From contig JBAKBP010007416.1 of assembly GCA_037953745.1 (NCBI GenBank), positions 1 through 64,000 on the forward strand: a stretch of DNA of 64,000 bases. Direction: 5' to 3'. This document shows positions 33,370 through 44,950 of the stretch, piece by piece; position 1 is the stretch's first letter, and each line of letters begins with the position of its first letter. The notes under the pieces are model-generated. The model made no database searches, was not told the DNA's origin, and saw only the letters and a list, made by a program, of their open reading frames with translations. Origin of the DNA: Lithodes maja (taxonomy: Eukaryota; Arthropoda; Malacostraca; Decapoda; Lithodidae). Made by a program: the position numbers and the translations under genes.

Positions 33370-33487
33370 AAAGAGAAGGAGAAATCCTCCTTGGAGAAAG
33401 TATTACTTTCCATACTTTGGATTCTGGGTCCTACGACTTGTGTATGAAATGTAATACTTTCTCTAAGTAGGATTTCGCCTTCTCCTT
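33370..33487. repeat. Inverted repeat with 45-bp arms
   Basis: 33370-33414 and 33443-33487 are reverse complements with a few mismatches (cores AGAAAGTATTAC/GTAATACTTTCT and GAAATCCT/AGGATTTC), with a 28-base loop. It may be a small fold-back element. No flanking duplication is obvious. Confidence 0.8.
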
Positions 33488-33507
33488 AATATAAATAGTA
33501 CATCACA

Positions 33508-33566
33508 CCGTGCTTAAAGCAAGGACACTCGTGCTGACTGTCGGTGGTTCGAACCCGACTGAGAGT
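33508..33566 (+). repeat. tRNA-like fragment
   Basis: A B box GGTTCGAACCC at about 33546-33556 with a paired T-arm context (GTCGGTGGTTCGAACCCGAC) follows a weak A-box region. It sits before a short AT microsatellite at the 5' flank of the Penelope-like element. It is probably a SINE remnant. Confidence 0.45.
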
Positions 33567-33886
33567 ATATATATATATAATGTCAGTGGTAGGTACATTT
33601 CCAGGATATCTAATTTTGTAGATGAAGAGCAGGACAAGAGCCACAACAGTATACATGTTGAGAATGATTTATTTGCAAATTTTCGGACGTATCACACATC
33701 CATCTTCAGGCTATATTTCAACATACGATTCTAAAAAGAAAGTAACTTAGTATAAATATATGTTAAGTATAAAGCATGTGAGGATCTCTTAACTTTTTCC
33801 AAAAGTAATAATACATACCGGTAATACAGACACACAAAAGAAAAACTTCATCCTTTTGACCAATAAATATGTTTTAAGTATAAAGC

Positions 33887-36315
33887 ATGAAGAGTGTAGA
33901 TTGAGTGTAGGTAATACGTTCTTCAAAAAAAGGCGTATACACAAGTACACCTGGCATAGACTTGTGAGGGGAGAGATTGTAGAGAGGGCATTGATGGATT
34001 ATGTGCTGGTGACAAGGGAAAGATTGTGTAGACTGCTGGATGTGAATGTGATGAGAGGTGAGGCGGAGGGTATGTCAGATCATTACCTGGTGGAGGGAAA
34101 GCTAAGAGTTAAGAGTTACAGGAGAATAAGAGACAAGCGTGAAGTAAGAGAGGTAATAAAAGTTAGTGAGTTAGAGAAGAGTGAAAAAGAGAGGGAGTAC
34201 AAGGAAAGACTAAATGAAAAGTGGATGGAAGTGAGAGAGATGGAAGAGAGAGAAGTAGAGGTTGAATGGCAACAGTTTAAGGAAGGAGTGAAAGCAAGTG
34301 CAGAGGTAGTATGCGGCAAAAGGAAAGTAGGAGGCAGAGGTATCAGGAAGGGAAGCGAGTGGTGGAATGATACGGTGAGAAAGGCAGTTGAGGAGAAGAG
34401 ACAGTGTTTTGAGAGGGTTTTACAGGATGGTAGTGTTGAGGTATGGGAGAGGTACAAGGAGAAAAGGAGAGAGGCAAAACGGAAAATTAGAGAAGCGAAA
34501 AAAGATGCAAACGAAAGGTGGGGCCAAAGGCTGAGTGAGAATTTTGAAGAACGAAAGAAGATGTTCTGGAAGGAGGTAAATAAAGTAAGGAAAGGAGGAC
34601 AAAAGAGGGAAGAGTCAGTGAAAGATGAAAATGGAGAATTACTAGTGGAACCAGTTGAAGTGAGGAAAAGATATGCCAAGTATTTTGAATCTTTGTTAAA
34701 TACAAGAGATGGAAGAGAAGCAGTGATTGAAGCAGAGGTGGATGGAGATAGGTTACCCAGGCCACCCAGGTGGCAGGGAATGAATGAAAGGATTGAGGAA
34801 AATGAGGTGAAAGAAGCAGTGAAACAAATGAGAGCGGGAAAAGCAGAAGGTTTGGATGGTATTGCTGTGGAGTGTATAAAGAAGGGTGGAGATGTGATAA
34901 TAGATTGGTTGGTGAGACTTTTCAACGTGTGCTTTGTTGTGTCAAGGGTACCAATAGACTGGAAGAGTGCATGTATTGTGCCGTTGTACAAGGGGAAGGG
35001 AGATCGGTAGGAGTGTTCAAGTTATAGAGGTATTAGTTTATTGTCAGTGGTTGGAAAGCTGTATGGCAGGGTGTTGATAGAGAGGATAATAAAGTGTACG
35101 GAAGTTGCAATAGGAGAAGAACAGTGCGGTTTTAGGAGGGGAAGAGGGTGCGTGGATCAGATGTTTGCAGTAAGACAGTTATGCGAGAAGTATTTAGAGA
35201 AGCATAAGGAGATATTTTGGGCTTTTATGGACTTGGAAAAAGCGTATGATCGTGTGGACCGTGAAGCAATGTGGAAGGTGTTAAGGATTTATGAAATAGG
35301 AGGAAATTTGTTAGAAGCAGTTAAGAGTTTTTATGAAGGGAGCAGAGCATGTGTGAGAGTAGGAAATGGTGAGTTGAGTGAATGGTTTGAGGTAAAGGTA
35401 GGTTTGCGACAGGGTTGTGTAATGTCACCATGGCTGTTTAATATGTTTATGGATGGTGTGGTGAGGGAGGTGAAAAGGAGAACTATGGGAAGAGGATTGG
35501 GTTTAGTAGGAAAGAATGGTAGAGATTGGGAGTTGAATCAGTTGCTGTTCGCTGATGACACAGCATTGGTGGCGGATTCTGATGAGAAACTGCAGCGGGT
35601 AGTCAAAGAGTTTGGTGTGGTTTGTGGAAGGAGGAAACTGAAGGTGAACGTCAATAAAAGTAAAGTAATGGTGTGTAATAGGGGAGAGCATAGGGTGAAT
35701 CTAGATGTGAGGCTGGATGGGGAAATATTGGAACAAGTAGAGTGTTTTAAATATCTAGGAGGAACGATAAGCAGGAGTGGAGGTATGGAAGTGGAGGTAA
35801 AACAGAGAGTGTGTGAAGGAAGGAAGGTTTTCGGAGCAATGGGAAGTATGTGGAAGACGAGAAATCTCGGAGTGAAAGTAAAAAGTGCACTGTATCAAGG
35901 AATTGTTGTGCCAACAGTGATGTATGGGGCTGAGACATGGGCTCTGAAGAAAAAGGAGAAAAGAGGGCTGGATGTGATGGAGATGAGCTGCTTGAGGAGT
36001 ATGTGTGGAGTTACTCGTAGAGACAGATTGAGGAATGAAGAGATACGTAGGAGAGTGGGGCAGCAGGAACATTTGTCAGCCAGAGTGGACAGAAGGGTGC
36101 TGAGCTGGTATGGTCATGTTGAACGAATGGGAGATGAAAGGCTTACAAAGAGAATATGTGAGTCAGGTACAAGGGGAGATAGAAGGGCAGGAAGACCCCC
36201 ATTGAGATGGAGAGACTGTGTAAGAAAGGCTTTGGATGATAGAGGAATGACTATAGATCAGGCAGGGGAAGTGGTGGTGGACAGGAGTGAATGGAGAATG
36301 CTTGTGAATAGTTGA
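33887..36315 (+). pseudogene. RTE-like subfamily B ORF, one in-frame stop
   Basis: One frame, open except for a TAG at 35008-35010, gives about 808 codons. It starts in the endonuclease C terminus (LSVGNTFFKKRRIHKYTW, then EGMSDHYLVEGKL with the SDH block). It passes through a highly charged linker and GKAEGLDGIAVECIKKGG. RT motifs are ACIVPLYKGKGD, LLSVVGKLYGRV, GFRRGRGCVDQMF, AFMDLEKAYDRVDREA, GLRQGCVMSPWLF and LLFADDTALV. Next are FKYLGGTISRSGG, MCGVTRRDRLRNEEIRRR and a Trp/Arg-rich end. Catalytic Asp residues are present. The ATG at 33856 lies in the flanking repeat and is not native. 5' truncation and one stop make it inactive, but little decayed. Confidence 0.9.
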
Positions 36316-36705
36316 GTGAACACGTGGTCATTTGGAGTAAGGGGTCGGGCGCAAGTTGGACTAGAGAATAGTCCATCAGGCGCCTGGCCCGGGGAGACGA
36401 TTAATATGAAGGGTGCGCCTGGAAGTGTGGTGGGAGGGCTTGTGGCTTTGGCTCCGCTGCATGTCTGCCTGCCGAGATCGGAACCTCTCCGGGTGGTCGG
36501 GGGCCGGGGGAGTGCTGGAGTGACCTTGGTGACCCTGGTCTCTGGGTCTTCTCCTGGGTGACCTGGATGTGTGTGAGTTTGTGTTTTTTATCTGTGTTTA
36601 TTTGTTGTTTTATGTTGTTTTTTGTGTTTTCCCTGTTCTTGCTCTGTCTTGAGTCGGCTACCCCCAAAATGGGGATTGGGCCTGAGCATATAGATAGATA
36701 GATAG
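33887..36705 (+). mobile_element. RTE-like LINE subfamily B, inside the Penelope-like repeat
   Basis: Flanked by the 11-bp duplication AAGTATAAAGC (33876-33886 and 36706-36716), with a (ATAG)n tail at 36690-36705. It has the same architecture as subfamily A but clearly different sequence. The 3' UTR at 36316-36690 is GC-rich and unlike that of subfamily A. Confidence 0.92.
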
Positions 36706-37112
36706 AAGTATAAAGCTTGGGAGGATCTCTTTACTTATTTCTAAATGTCTTAATACACAAGAAACTTCATCCGTATAGACATTAACACTTACGATTTATG
36801 TAATTATTAACATCTTATGTTATTGTTAACATTTGTTAAACTAGAACTTCAGAGGCTATCAACTTTATTGGATTATTAAGCCAGCACACTGCAAGTCAAG
36901 AATAAAGTCAGGACTGGAGCCTCTCTGCGAGAACCCGTCCCTCGTCTGACACATCCTAAGCATATCCAACCATATAATACAGAATATTACTGCACACTTG
37001 ACAGTGGCTACGAAAATATTATGCAAAAAAACACTAACGATTTTTGCTAAAATTATTGGAAAATATCATTAAAAGTATAATTATGTTTACATTATTATGT
37101 TGACTAACACAC

Positions 37113-37545
37113 CAAAAAATAAAAATTATCTATTAGATATAGATATACAATTCAAAGGCAAGCCTTATAAGTTTATATTTTACACTTAACCAAACGAATA
37201 AGGACATTCAAAAATGTATGTGAACAAAAAAGATAACACTATTTATAATAAATATTAATTTAACCTATGAATATAACTTTGAAAAGGTTATATGAAGTAC
37301 ATACACACATGTAGCTTACTATGATGTTGAGAAACTGTTGTGTAGGTGGTGACTGACGTAAAAACACAATTAACTCCTAGTTTATATACACACATAATAT
37401 GAGCTGCCAACTATGAATTTACAAAAGTTACCGAAATGAACAAACTAAACAAAACGAAAACACACCTAGACCTCAAGAAACTTAGTGAAAACAAAAATAT
37501 AACACTCACAGAAAACAATACAGTGAAAAAAAAAAAAAAATTAAG
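37113..37545. other. 3' flank of the Penelope-like ORF, non-coding
   Basis: AT-rich sequence between the left pseudo-LTR and the end of the nuclease domain, with a 14-A run near 37528. No feature beyond element UTR is visible. Confidence 0.5.
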
Positions 37546-39990
37546 CTTCCTAGAAGTGAAGCTTATTTATATAATTCTGGTTTGAATTTACTTATATAGT
37601 ATTTTTCAGCAATAAAGGTTTCATTCTTGTTCCTAAATTTAGATGTAATTTTTTTGTTTTTGTTCACTGAATCTATGGTCTGAGTCACAAGAATGGATTC
37701 TAATAACAGAAAATTGTTGTTTATTTAGATAGTTGCCCGTTCTGACACTCTTCCCCATATGTTCGAATATTCTGGATCGGAAAGCTCTAGAAGAGCAACC
37801 GACATACCTCACAGGACAGTGAGGACAATCAAATTGATATACAATATTCGAACATATAGAATCGGGAATAGTATCCTTGAGCTTGAAAACAATATTTAAT
37901 TTTTACTTAATTTGTGAAAATTATACGAACATTTATTGCAGGGAAAATAATGCGAAAATTTCGATTTAGTTATTTTCTTAATTCAAAGCTAGGTTTACCG
38001 TAAAATGGCAGTTGTAAATATTTGTTTAATTTAGGAACATCATAAACTATATCTCTACTGCTGAATTTTGATGCAAGGAAAGACTTTACAATTTTGTGAA
38101 ACAGATTCGAACAATAATAATTATTAAGAAAGAACTTTTCTAATGTTTTGAATTCTAAATCTAAAATAAAATAATTTGAACAAATACTGTATGCTCTGTT
38201 TAAGAGAGTTTTTATTGAATTAACCTTATATATAGTCTCACAATGACAACCAATTCAATCCTAAGTTTGAGTGAGTTGGTTTTCTGTAAACTTCCGTTGT
38301 GATCCCATTACTAGTTTTGTTCAACAATACGTCTAAAAATGGTAGGCAATCATCCTTTTCAATTTCATGAGTGAATTTAATATTAGGGTGTTTGTTGTTT
38401 AAGTATTCTACAAAAATATTGACATCTTCAAACTTTCTAAAAGTTAAAAAGGAATCATCGACATACCTCCTATAATAAATGGGCTTAAAGTCATTGGGGC
38501 ATTGGCCCAGTCATAAACACTCCTTGTTGTACATAAAGGCACCTGCATAAACTGAGCCTAAGCAAGATCCCATCGCTATACCATCGACTTGGTTATACAT
38601 CCTATTATTGAACATAAAAACAGATTCTGAAGTAGCAAATCTAAGTAATTTTCCTACCATGGACTTATCTATGCCAAAAAATTCACCTGGATCGTAATTG
38701 TCGACAATGATATATGTTGTTTCTAGCAAGGGGACATTGGTAAACAAGGATTGTACATCAAAACTCGCCATTACATAAGTACCTGGTAAGTCCAGGGATT
38801 GAATCTCTTTTACAAAGTTTGAGGAATTGTCTATTGTGAATTGATTTCTTGTAAGGGGATTTATAAGTTGAATTAGAAATTCAGATAAATTATAACCAGC
38901 CGTATTGATTGCCGAAATTATTGGCCTAAGGGGTGTACTGTACCATCCTTGTGAATCTTTGGAAGTCCATAAAGTAAACCTGGGAAAGTTCCGGATGCAA
39001 ATAAGCTATCATAAATGTTATTGCCAATGCTATCTTTAATAGTTCTTAGTAATCTATTCAGTTTATCTTCTAATCTAAATATTATGGTATGCAAATCCTC
39101 GCTTACCTCTCTGAATTTAGTTCGGCCTTTTAATATATCATCCATCTTAGACAAATAATCTACCTTATTCACGATTACTACCCCCCTTCCTTTGTCAGGC
39201 CTACACACAATAATAGTGTTATCCTTACCCAATCTCTTGAGTACATCTAAATCCTCTGCACAGATGACAGGAGAATGAATACGGTACTTTTTGGCTTGTT
39301 CAAAGTTGATATTACATAAATCTTTAGCCATTTAATTACGGATTGAAAACCAATGACATTTTGACAAAGACCTGTGTTATAACTATCAACTAAGTTTGTA
39401 CACAGCTTTTCTGTAGCTACATGGTGATTGACTTCCTTAGGTTTAAAATTTGGTATAAAAAAATCAAGTCGCAAAGATAACACCCTCTTTTCTTGAGCTG
39501 ACAAAATTCTATTTGAAAAATTATGAACACAATCAACATTCCAGTTAATCGGAGAGATACATATATCCCTTAACTTTTTAGCATGTGTGTTTTGAACTTT
39601 CTTACTTAAATTATGTGTGTGCAATTCGATTTTACTCAAGAAAAAACATAAATCAATAATGCTGAGTGTTCTTAAACTGTTTCTTAACCCTATCAAAATT
39701 ATTCTTGACATTCTTTAACTTTTTTCTCTGCAAAGTGATTTCTCTGTTTAGAATTTGATGTTGCCAATATTTATACTGTCTAGTTTTTCTAAAGTCATTT
39801 CTATACACCTTAAACTGCAAGAATCTAGGCACTTTGTCATAGGTGACGCAGATGAAGTATTGAGGGATAAGCCTTTAAAACGGCATGTCGTGAGAAAATC
39901 CAAGTCTAGATTATGTTTCTGGATCTTGAAATGTTCAGTTTCCAATTTTCTGTACGCCTTCAGTTGCTCCCTTCCATATTTTCTATTTAT
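37546..39990 (-). pseudogene. Penelope-like ORF: RT plus GIY-YIG endonuclease
   Basis: Minus-strand blocks, in order from 39990: REQLKAYRKLETEHFKIQ, a helical region (39711-39250) and IIVCRPDKGRGVVIVNK (39205). Then GTFPGLLYGLPKIHKDG, the Penelope RT 'YGLPK.HK' block. A frame change follows. Then ASFDVQSLFTNVPLLET (38770, motif A Asp), NQVDGIAMGSCLG, RRYVDDSFLTF (YVDD near 38455) and CLPFLDVLLNK. The C terminus at 37870-37660 is CPHCPVRYVGCSSRAFRSRI and EHMGKSVRTG, a GIY-YIG-type nuclease with a zinc-binding CPHC. Multiple frameshifts and stops. Telomere or target priming use cannot be judged. Confidence 0.83.
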
Positions 39991-40283
39991 TTTGTCAGTG
40001 GTAGGTACATTTCCAGGATATCTAATTTTTTAGATGAAGAGTAGGACAAGAGCCACAACAGTATACACGTTGAGAATTATTTATTTGCAAATTTTCGGAC
40101 GTATCACAAATCCATTTTCAGGCTACATATCAACATACGATCCTAAAAAGAAAGTAACCTAGTATAAATATATGTTAAGTACAAAGCTTGTGAGGATCTC
40201 TTAACTTTTTCCAAAAGTAACAATACAAAATACACACACACAAAAGAAAAACTTCTTCCTTTTAACCAATAAATATGTTTTAA

Positions 40284-40762
40284 CCCTTAACTGTCGGCGC
40301 GCAACATAAGTCGAGTTAAATAAAGCTGGACTATGTGGCGTGCTCGACATAGTTCGTGTGGCAATTTCAGCACGTAATGTTGCTGAGAGAGAGAGACAAG
40401 TGGTGGCAGGAGAGTAGCGAGCGTATGACTGCTCCAGACCACCGCGGCGAACATACTGACACGAATCCCACCTCCTCCCTCCCTCTCTCACTCGCTATAT
40501 ACGGAATTGTATGGGGAATGTGCCTAATTACATGCTTTTTGCACTCGCGTTGCACGGTTGTTGCAAGAAAACTAGCCATCATAAAAGGATCGTTATGGTG
40601 TCATTCGAAAGCTCTGTTTATGCCCTTTCAGGGATAGATACTTGTTTTACGTTCTGGGTCTTATTTAGGCATGAAAATGATCACGTAAACAGCCCTATTT
40701 TGGCTAAAAACACCCCGCTGGACGGTACATATAAATAAACTGCCTAGGCCGCTAATAAGGTG
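40284..40762. mobile_element. TTAA-flanked MITE, copy 1 (479 bp)
   Basis: TTAA at 40280-40283 and 40763-40766; element ends CCCTTAACTGTCGGC and GCTAATAAGGTG (inward complement CACCTTATTAGC). It interrupts the right Penelope pseudo-LTR, whose left counterpart is continuous here. The TTAA target and CCC/CAC ends are piggyBac-like. No protein is encoded. Its inner sequence (GGCATGAAAATGATCACG and similar) matches the copy at 42032. Confidence 0.87.
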
Positions 40763-41236
40763 TTAAGTATAAAGCTTGGGAGGATCTCTTTACTTTTTTC
40801 TAAGTCTTAATACACAAGAAATTTCATCCTTATAGACATTAACACTTACGATTTATGTAAATATTAACATCCTATGTTATTGTTATCATTTGTTAAACTA
40901 GGACTTCAGAGGCTATCAACTTTATTGGATTATTAAGCCAGCACACTGCAAGTCAAGAATAAAGTCAGGACTGGAGCCACTCTGCGAGAACCCCAGTCCC
41001 TCGTCTGACACATCCTATGCATATCCAACCATAAAATACAGAATATTACTGCACACTTGACAGTGGGAACGAAAATATTATGCAAAAAAAATACTAACGA
41101 TTTTTGCGAAGATTATTGGAAAATTTATCATTAAAAGTAAAATTATGTTTACATTATTATGTTGACTAACACACGAAATTTTGCAAATAAATCATGCTCA
41201 ATATGTATACTGTTGTGGCTCTTGTCCTACGCTTCA

Positions 41237-41239
<3 letters not shown>

Positions 41240-41292
<53 letters not shown>
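41240..41292. repeat. (AT)n microsatellite
   Basis: About 50 bp of pure AT between the Penelope-like end and a TIR element. Confidence 0.95.
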
Positions 41293-41296
<4 letters not shown>

Positions 41297-42031
41297 GTAT
41301 TGAAACAATTGTTATAGACTATGACGAACACATTGTAAAATGGAAAATAAACATATATTGTTGTATCACATTTTCCCCATAAATGTGTTATTTTAGAGAT
41401 AAATTCCTTTTTTAGAAATGTAGCAAAACAGGGTTACAAGTAAAGCACTAAGTTATTAATACATGATAAACCTATTTATTATCGACTTAGCTAAAGGGAA
41501 AGCATGGGTTTACCTATTCACACATTAGTAATTACGAAATAAAAGTATCTTAGAATGTGGTGATGATATTATGTGGTTAGCAGAAAAATACTTATTACTA
41601 GCAACATATTAGCGTAAACAAAATATGTAACATTTGTATCTCTGGTCATGGGACATAATGCTGATGCCCAAGTCTGGGTCGGGTATCCGAACGAAGCAGA
41701 AGGTAATTCAATCGTATATGATCACGCAATTGTTACGTATTTAATGAAGATGGTATACTGTATGTACACTTACAGTTATGTTCAGGAATGAAGAGTCATC
41801 GAGCAATACGAAAAGTTATAGAAGCCAAATGTTACATACCTGACAATTGTGACCACGCATACCTGACCAAACACTCATGTTATAAAAGAGTGAGGTTAAT
41901 GAAAATTAATGACATACACAGACATACATACACACACACTTAAGCCTCTCATTTCCATGTTTATGTAAGGTAAATAAAATATGCGTGACAAAGGGAGATG
42001 TATGTGTGTGTGTGAAGTGAAGTTTCCTTAA

Positions 42032-42487
42032 CCCCTGTTTGGCGGCACCCGGCTATAGTCGGATAAGAGAACCCCAACCTAAAGAGCGGGGCCCGGCTAT
42101 AGTCGCATGCAATTTTGAGCACGTAATGTGCTCCGAGAGAGAGCCGAGCGGTGGGAGGAGCATAGGTCCGGGTCTGACCGCTCGGCACGGCAGCCGCGCG
42201 ACTACTGAGGTCTACTCCACACACATCCACCCTCCCTCCGTCACTACACAGGATATTATGTACAGAAATTACCATATTTTAGGGATTTTTCACTCGTGTT
42301 GCACGATCTAGGAGGATGGTTCTGGTGTCATTGGAAAACTCAATTAACGCCCTTTCAGGGATACATAATTGTATTACGCTCTGGCTCTTGTTTATGCATG
42401 AAAAAGAGCACGGAAACAAGGCCATTTAGGGTAAAACCACCCGTTGGGCGGTACATAGAAGTTACCGCCTAGGCCGCTCGTAAGGTG
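42032..42487. mobile_element. TTAA-flanked MITE, copy 2 (456 bp)
   Basis: TTAA at 42028-42031 and 42488-42491. Ends are CCCCTGTTTGGCGGC and GCCGCTCGTAAGGTG. It shares with copy 1 the blocks GCACGTAATGT, 'GAGAGAGAG', CGTTGCACG-like, CCCTTTCAGGGATA and CCTAGGCCGCT. It contains a local duplicate CCCGGCTATAGTCG. Same family as 40284-40762 but well diverged. Confidence 0.87.
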
Positions 42488-42762
42488 TTAATCATTGCTC
42501 ATTGTCTCAATTATAACGTCATCGACTATTACTGACAATATTGGTGTATAACAATTGTACTGTACAAATAATAGGTTAGATACTTGGAAAACAGGCATGA
42601 TATTATGTCCACGCCGATAATTCGATATTTGAACAGATTCAAGTGGAATCCGAAGCTTCATAAAACGCCTCAAATATTTTTTAAAACTTTATTACATCAC
42701 TTGGTGGAATTATACAGTATTTGTTTCAATTAATCTTCTTATTACACTGTAATGACCATGTA

Positions 42763-42973
42763 CAGTTACGAGCATAAATACTGCGACACCAACCAAATAA
42801 TTTTCGCCCTTTTGTCTCCAAATGTATTGCAAAACTTTGTATTCAAACTCACAATTATTTCTGTATTTCATTCCAGCTACCGTCAAACGATTTTATTCAG
42901 CTTAGTATAAACCCCTAGTGATAAAGGAGTTGACGTTATCTGGTTGATGTCGCAGCATTTATGCTCGTGACTG
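42763..42973. mobile_element. Tc1/mariner-type MITE (211 bp)
   Basis: TA dinucleotides at 42761-42762 and 42974-42975 flank ends CAGTTACGAGCATAAATACT and, reverse complemented, CAGTCACGAGCATAAATGCT. The inverted repeats extend about 38 bp with a few mismatches. There is no coding capacity. The TA target and CAGT ends fit Tc1/mariner. Confidence 0.85.
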
Positions 42974-43727
42974 TACAGCAGTTGTAATTAATTCTGATCG
43001 ATTTAGAAGTGTCGAACTGATTAAAAGAATCTCTGAAATTCAAATACCCAGTATAAATTACTGTAGTTAGGAGATTCAATTCAACCCGAGACCGCTTCGA
43101 ATATGTTTGTATATGAATACATGTTCACAACTGTACAATACATTAAATAACATTGGGCAATAACTTCGTAATGCCCACATTTTGCGGTTCTATTTATCAT
43201 TCAACATTGGTAATAATTACTAACATATGACAGTAATATCTGCAGACCACTTAAAGATCGTAATTTGTTTCATCCAAGATACCTTCGGTGTTTCCTACGT
43301 TGATAGAAAGATACATAAATGTTTGATATAAGGGGAACATAAATTACATAATGTCAACCCGAAAACTAATTATGTTTATAATTCAACATTTCTGGGTATA
43401 AACTAGGAGATTGGGGGAAGGAAGGGGGCGGGAGAGGAAGGGGAGTGGGGGGGGGGGCGGATTAAAGGGGAGACCAATGCCAGTGTTCGGCTTATAGCAC
43501 TTGCTTGGACGACACTGATTATTTTACTGTATATCCTGTAAATCATTAAAGCTTAATTATTTTATATTTAATTATAGAATAACGTGAACTTGTTTTTTTA
43601 ATCTCTGCTTAGCACTTGAAGTCTGTAAGTGTTGTTTCAATACACCCCCAAGGAGAACTCAAAATAAGATTGCCTTACATCGTGAGCGAAACGCTCTTAA
43701 TAACCACTCACGGACTCGTCCTTTTGA

Positions 43728-44950
43728 TGTGGGTGTAGATAAGAGCCAGAGTCGTATACATTTTGACGTTTATTGCAAATTTTCGGATGTACCTACATCC
43801 ATCTTCAGGCATATACTGTATATCGATCCTAAAAGAGAGTAAAAACCATATTTGTAAAATTTGTAAAAATGTAGGATCATTTTACCCAATTAAATAATCG
43901 CAGTTTTATGAAACTTACTGAACACAAGATATTTATGGCAATGATTATGTAAGAAATATAATATGTAAATAAGAAAGACAATATTGAACAATTAGGCTAC
44001 TATATGTAGAATATTTAACTATAACTAGAAATTGATAGTTTTATGAAACACCAATAGATAACACTAATAGACACAAATTCTCAGAGCAATTACATTGTTG
44101 ACAGACCGCTTACCACCACGACACTAACCAAAATACACAAACAAACACTATTTAATGAGTAAAAACTTTGCACATGATTAAAAGAAACAAAACCAAATAT
44201 TGAAATCCTAACCCACTATTCATGAAAAACTGCCGAAACAATTTGGACTAACTAACTATTAATATTTACCTATGAATTTAATTCAGGTTCATACATATTG
44301 ATATAATATCGCTCAGCAATGAAAGCATCAGTCTTGTTCATGAACTTTAAAATTAGTTTAAAATTATGTTCACTGAATCGGTGATCTGACTCCCGAGCGT
44401 GATTTCTAATAGCAGAAAACTGCTGTTTCTGTAGAGTTTGACCTGTTCGAATACTCTTTCCCATATGTTCCAATATTCTTGATCGGAAGGCTCGTGAAGA
44501 GCAACCGATATACCTCACAGGGCAGTGAGGACATTCAAATTTGTAAACAATATTGGAACATACTGAATCGGGAAGAGAATCCTTAATTTTGAAAAAAAGT
44601 TGAATTTTTATTTAATTTGTGAAAACTATGTGAAAATTAATAGCAGGGAAATTGAAACTTAAAACCTTGCTTAGTTGCTTTCTTAGCTCATAGCTCGGTT
44701 TTCCGTAAAATGCCAATTTGATATGTTTCTTCAGTTTTGGAACATTATTCATGACACTTTCATTACTGTATTTAGAAGAAAGAAAGGACTTGACAATTTT
44801 GTGAAAAAGGTTTGAGCAATAGTTATTATTTAAAAAAATATTTGTTCAGAGTTTTAATTTCTAGATCTAAAAGCAGATAAGGTTGTAAGCTCTATTCAGA
44901 AGGGTTTTAATTGAGTTTGTCTTGTAAATCGTGGGACAAAAACTGAACCA
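43728..44950 (-). mobile_element. Penelope-like element copy B (3' part)
   Basis: 43728-44250 resembles the pseudo-LTR (GCAAATTTTCGG, CATCCATCTTCAGG). 44260-44950 carries the C-terminal coding end on the minus strand. It is truncated near 44950. It is a different subfamily from copy A, judging by the many differences. Confidence 0.8.
44270..44578 (-). pseudogene. Penelope-like GIY-YIG endonuclease domain
   Basis: The minus-strand frame from about 44578: CSNIVYKFECPHCPVRYIGC (GIY-type core with a CPHC zinc pair), SSRAFRSRILEHMGKSIRTG, SAIRNHARESDH, and AERYYINMYEPELNS at the C terminus (E...N-type end). The domain is complete here, unlike in copy A, where a stop cuts it. The upstream RT is missing or decayed. 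Confidence 0.8.

Larger units (their letters stand above)
33581..41239 (-). mobile_element. Penelope-like element copy A with pseudo-LTRs
   Basis: Two directly repeated ends, 33581-33886 + 36717-37112 and 39993-40283 + 40763-41175, flank a minus-strand ORF with an RT and a GIY-YIG nuclease. This is the organisation of Penelope-like elements. The ends match closely, starting TGTCAGTGGTAGGTACATTT and ending TGTTGACTAACACAC. At the 5' side (41176-41239), 64 bp are an inverted copy of the start region 33619-33682. The left repeat is split by an RTE-like LINE, the right one by a TTAA-flanked MITE. Confidence 0.87.
41293..43647. mobile_element. TIR-bounded DNA element (2.36 kb), no transposase
   Basis: The left end is GGGTGTATTGAAACAA and the right end TTGTTTCAATACACCC, a perfect 16-bp inverted terminal repeat. 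It continues imperfectly for about 10 more bases (TTATAGACT versus TTACAGACT). Inside lie two smaller MITEs and otherwise unrecognised AT-rich DNA, with a G-rich run at 43390-43460. No transposase frame is seen, so it is non-autonomous or deleted. I cannot see a convincing target duplication; the left flank is TA and the right CC. Confidence 0.65.

Noticed and set aside
40356..40637. Small open frames in the TTAA elements (also 41961-42311)
   Set aside because: They are not shared in frame between the two MITE copies and show no domain.
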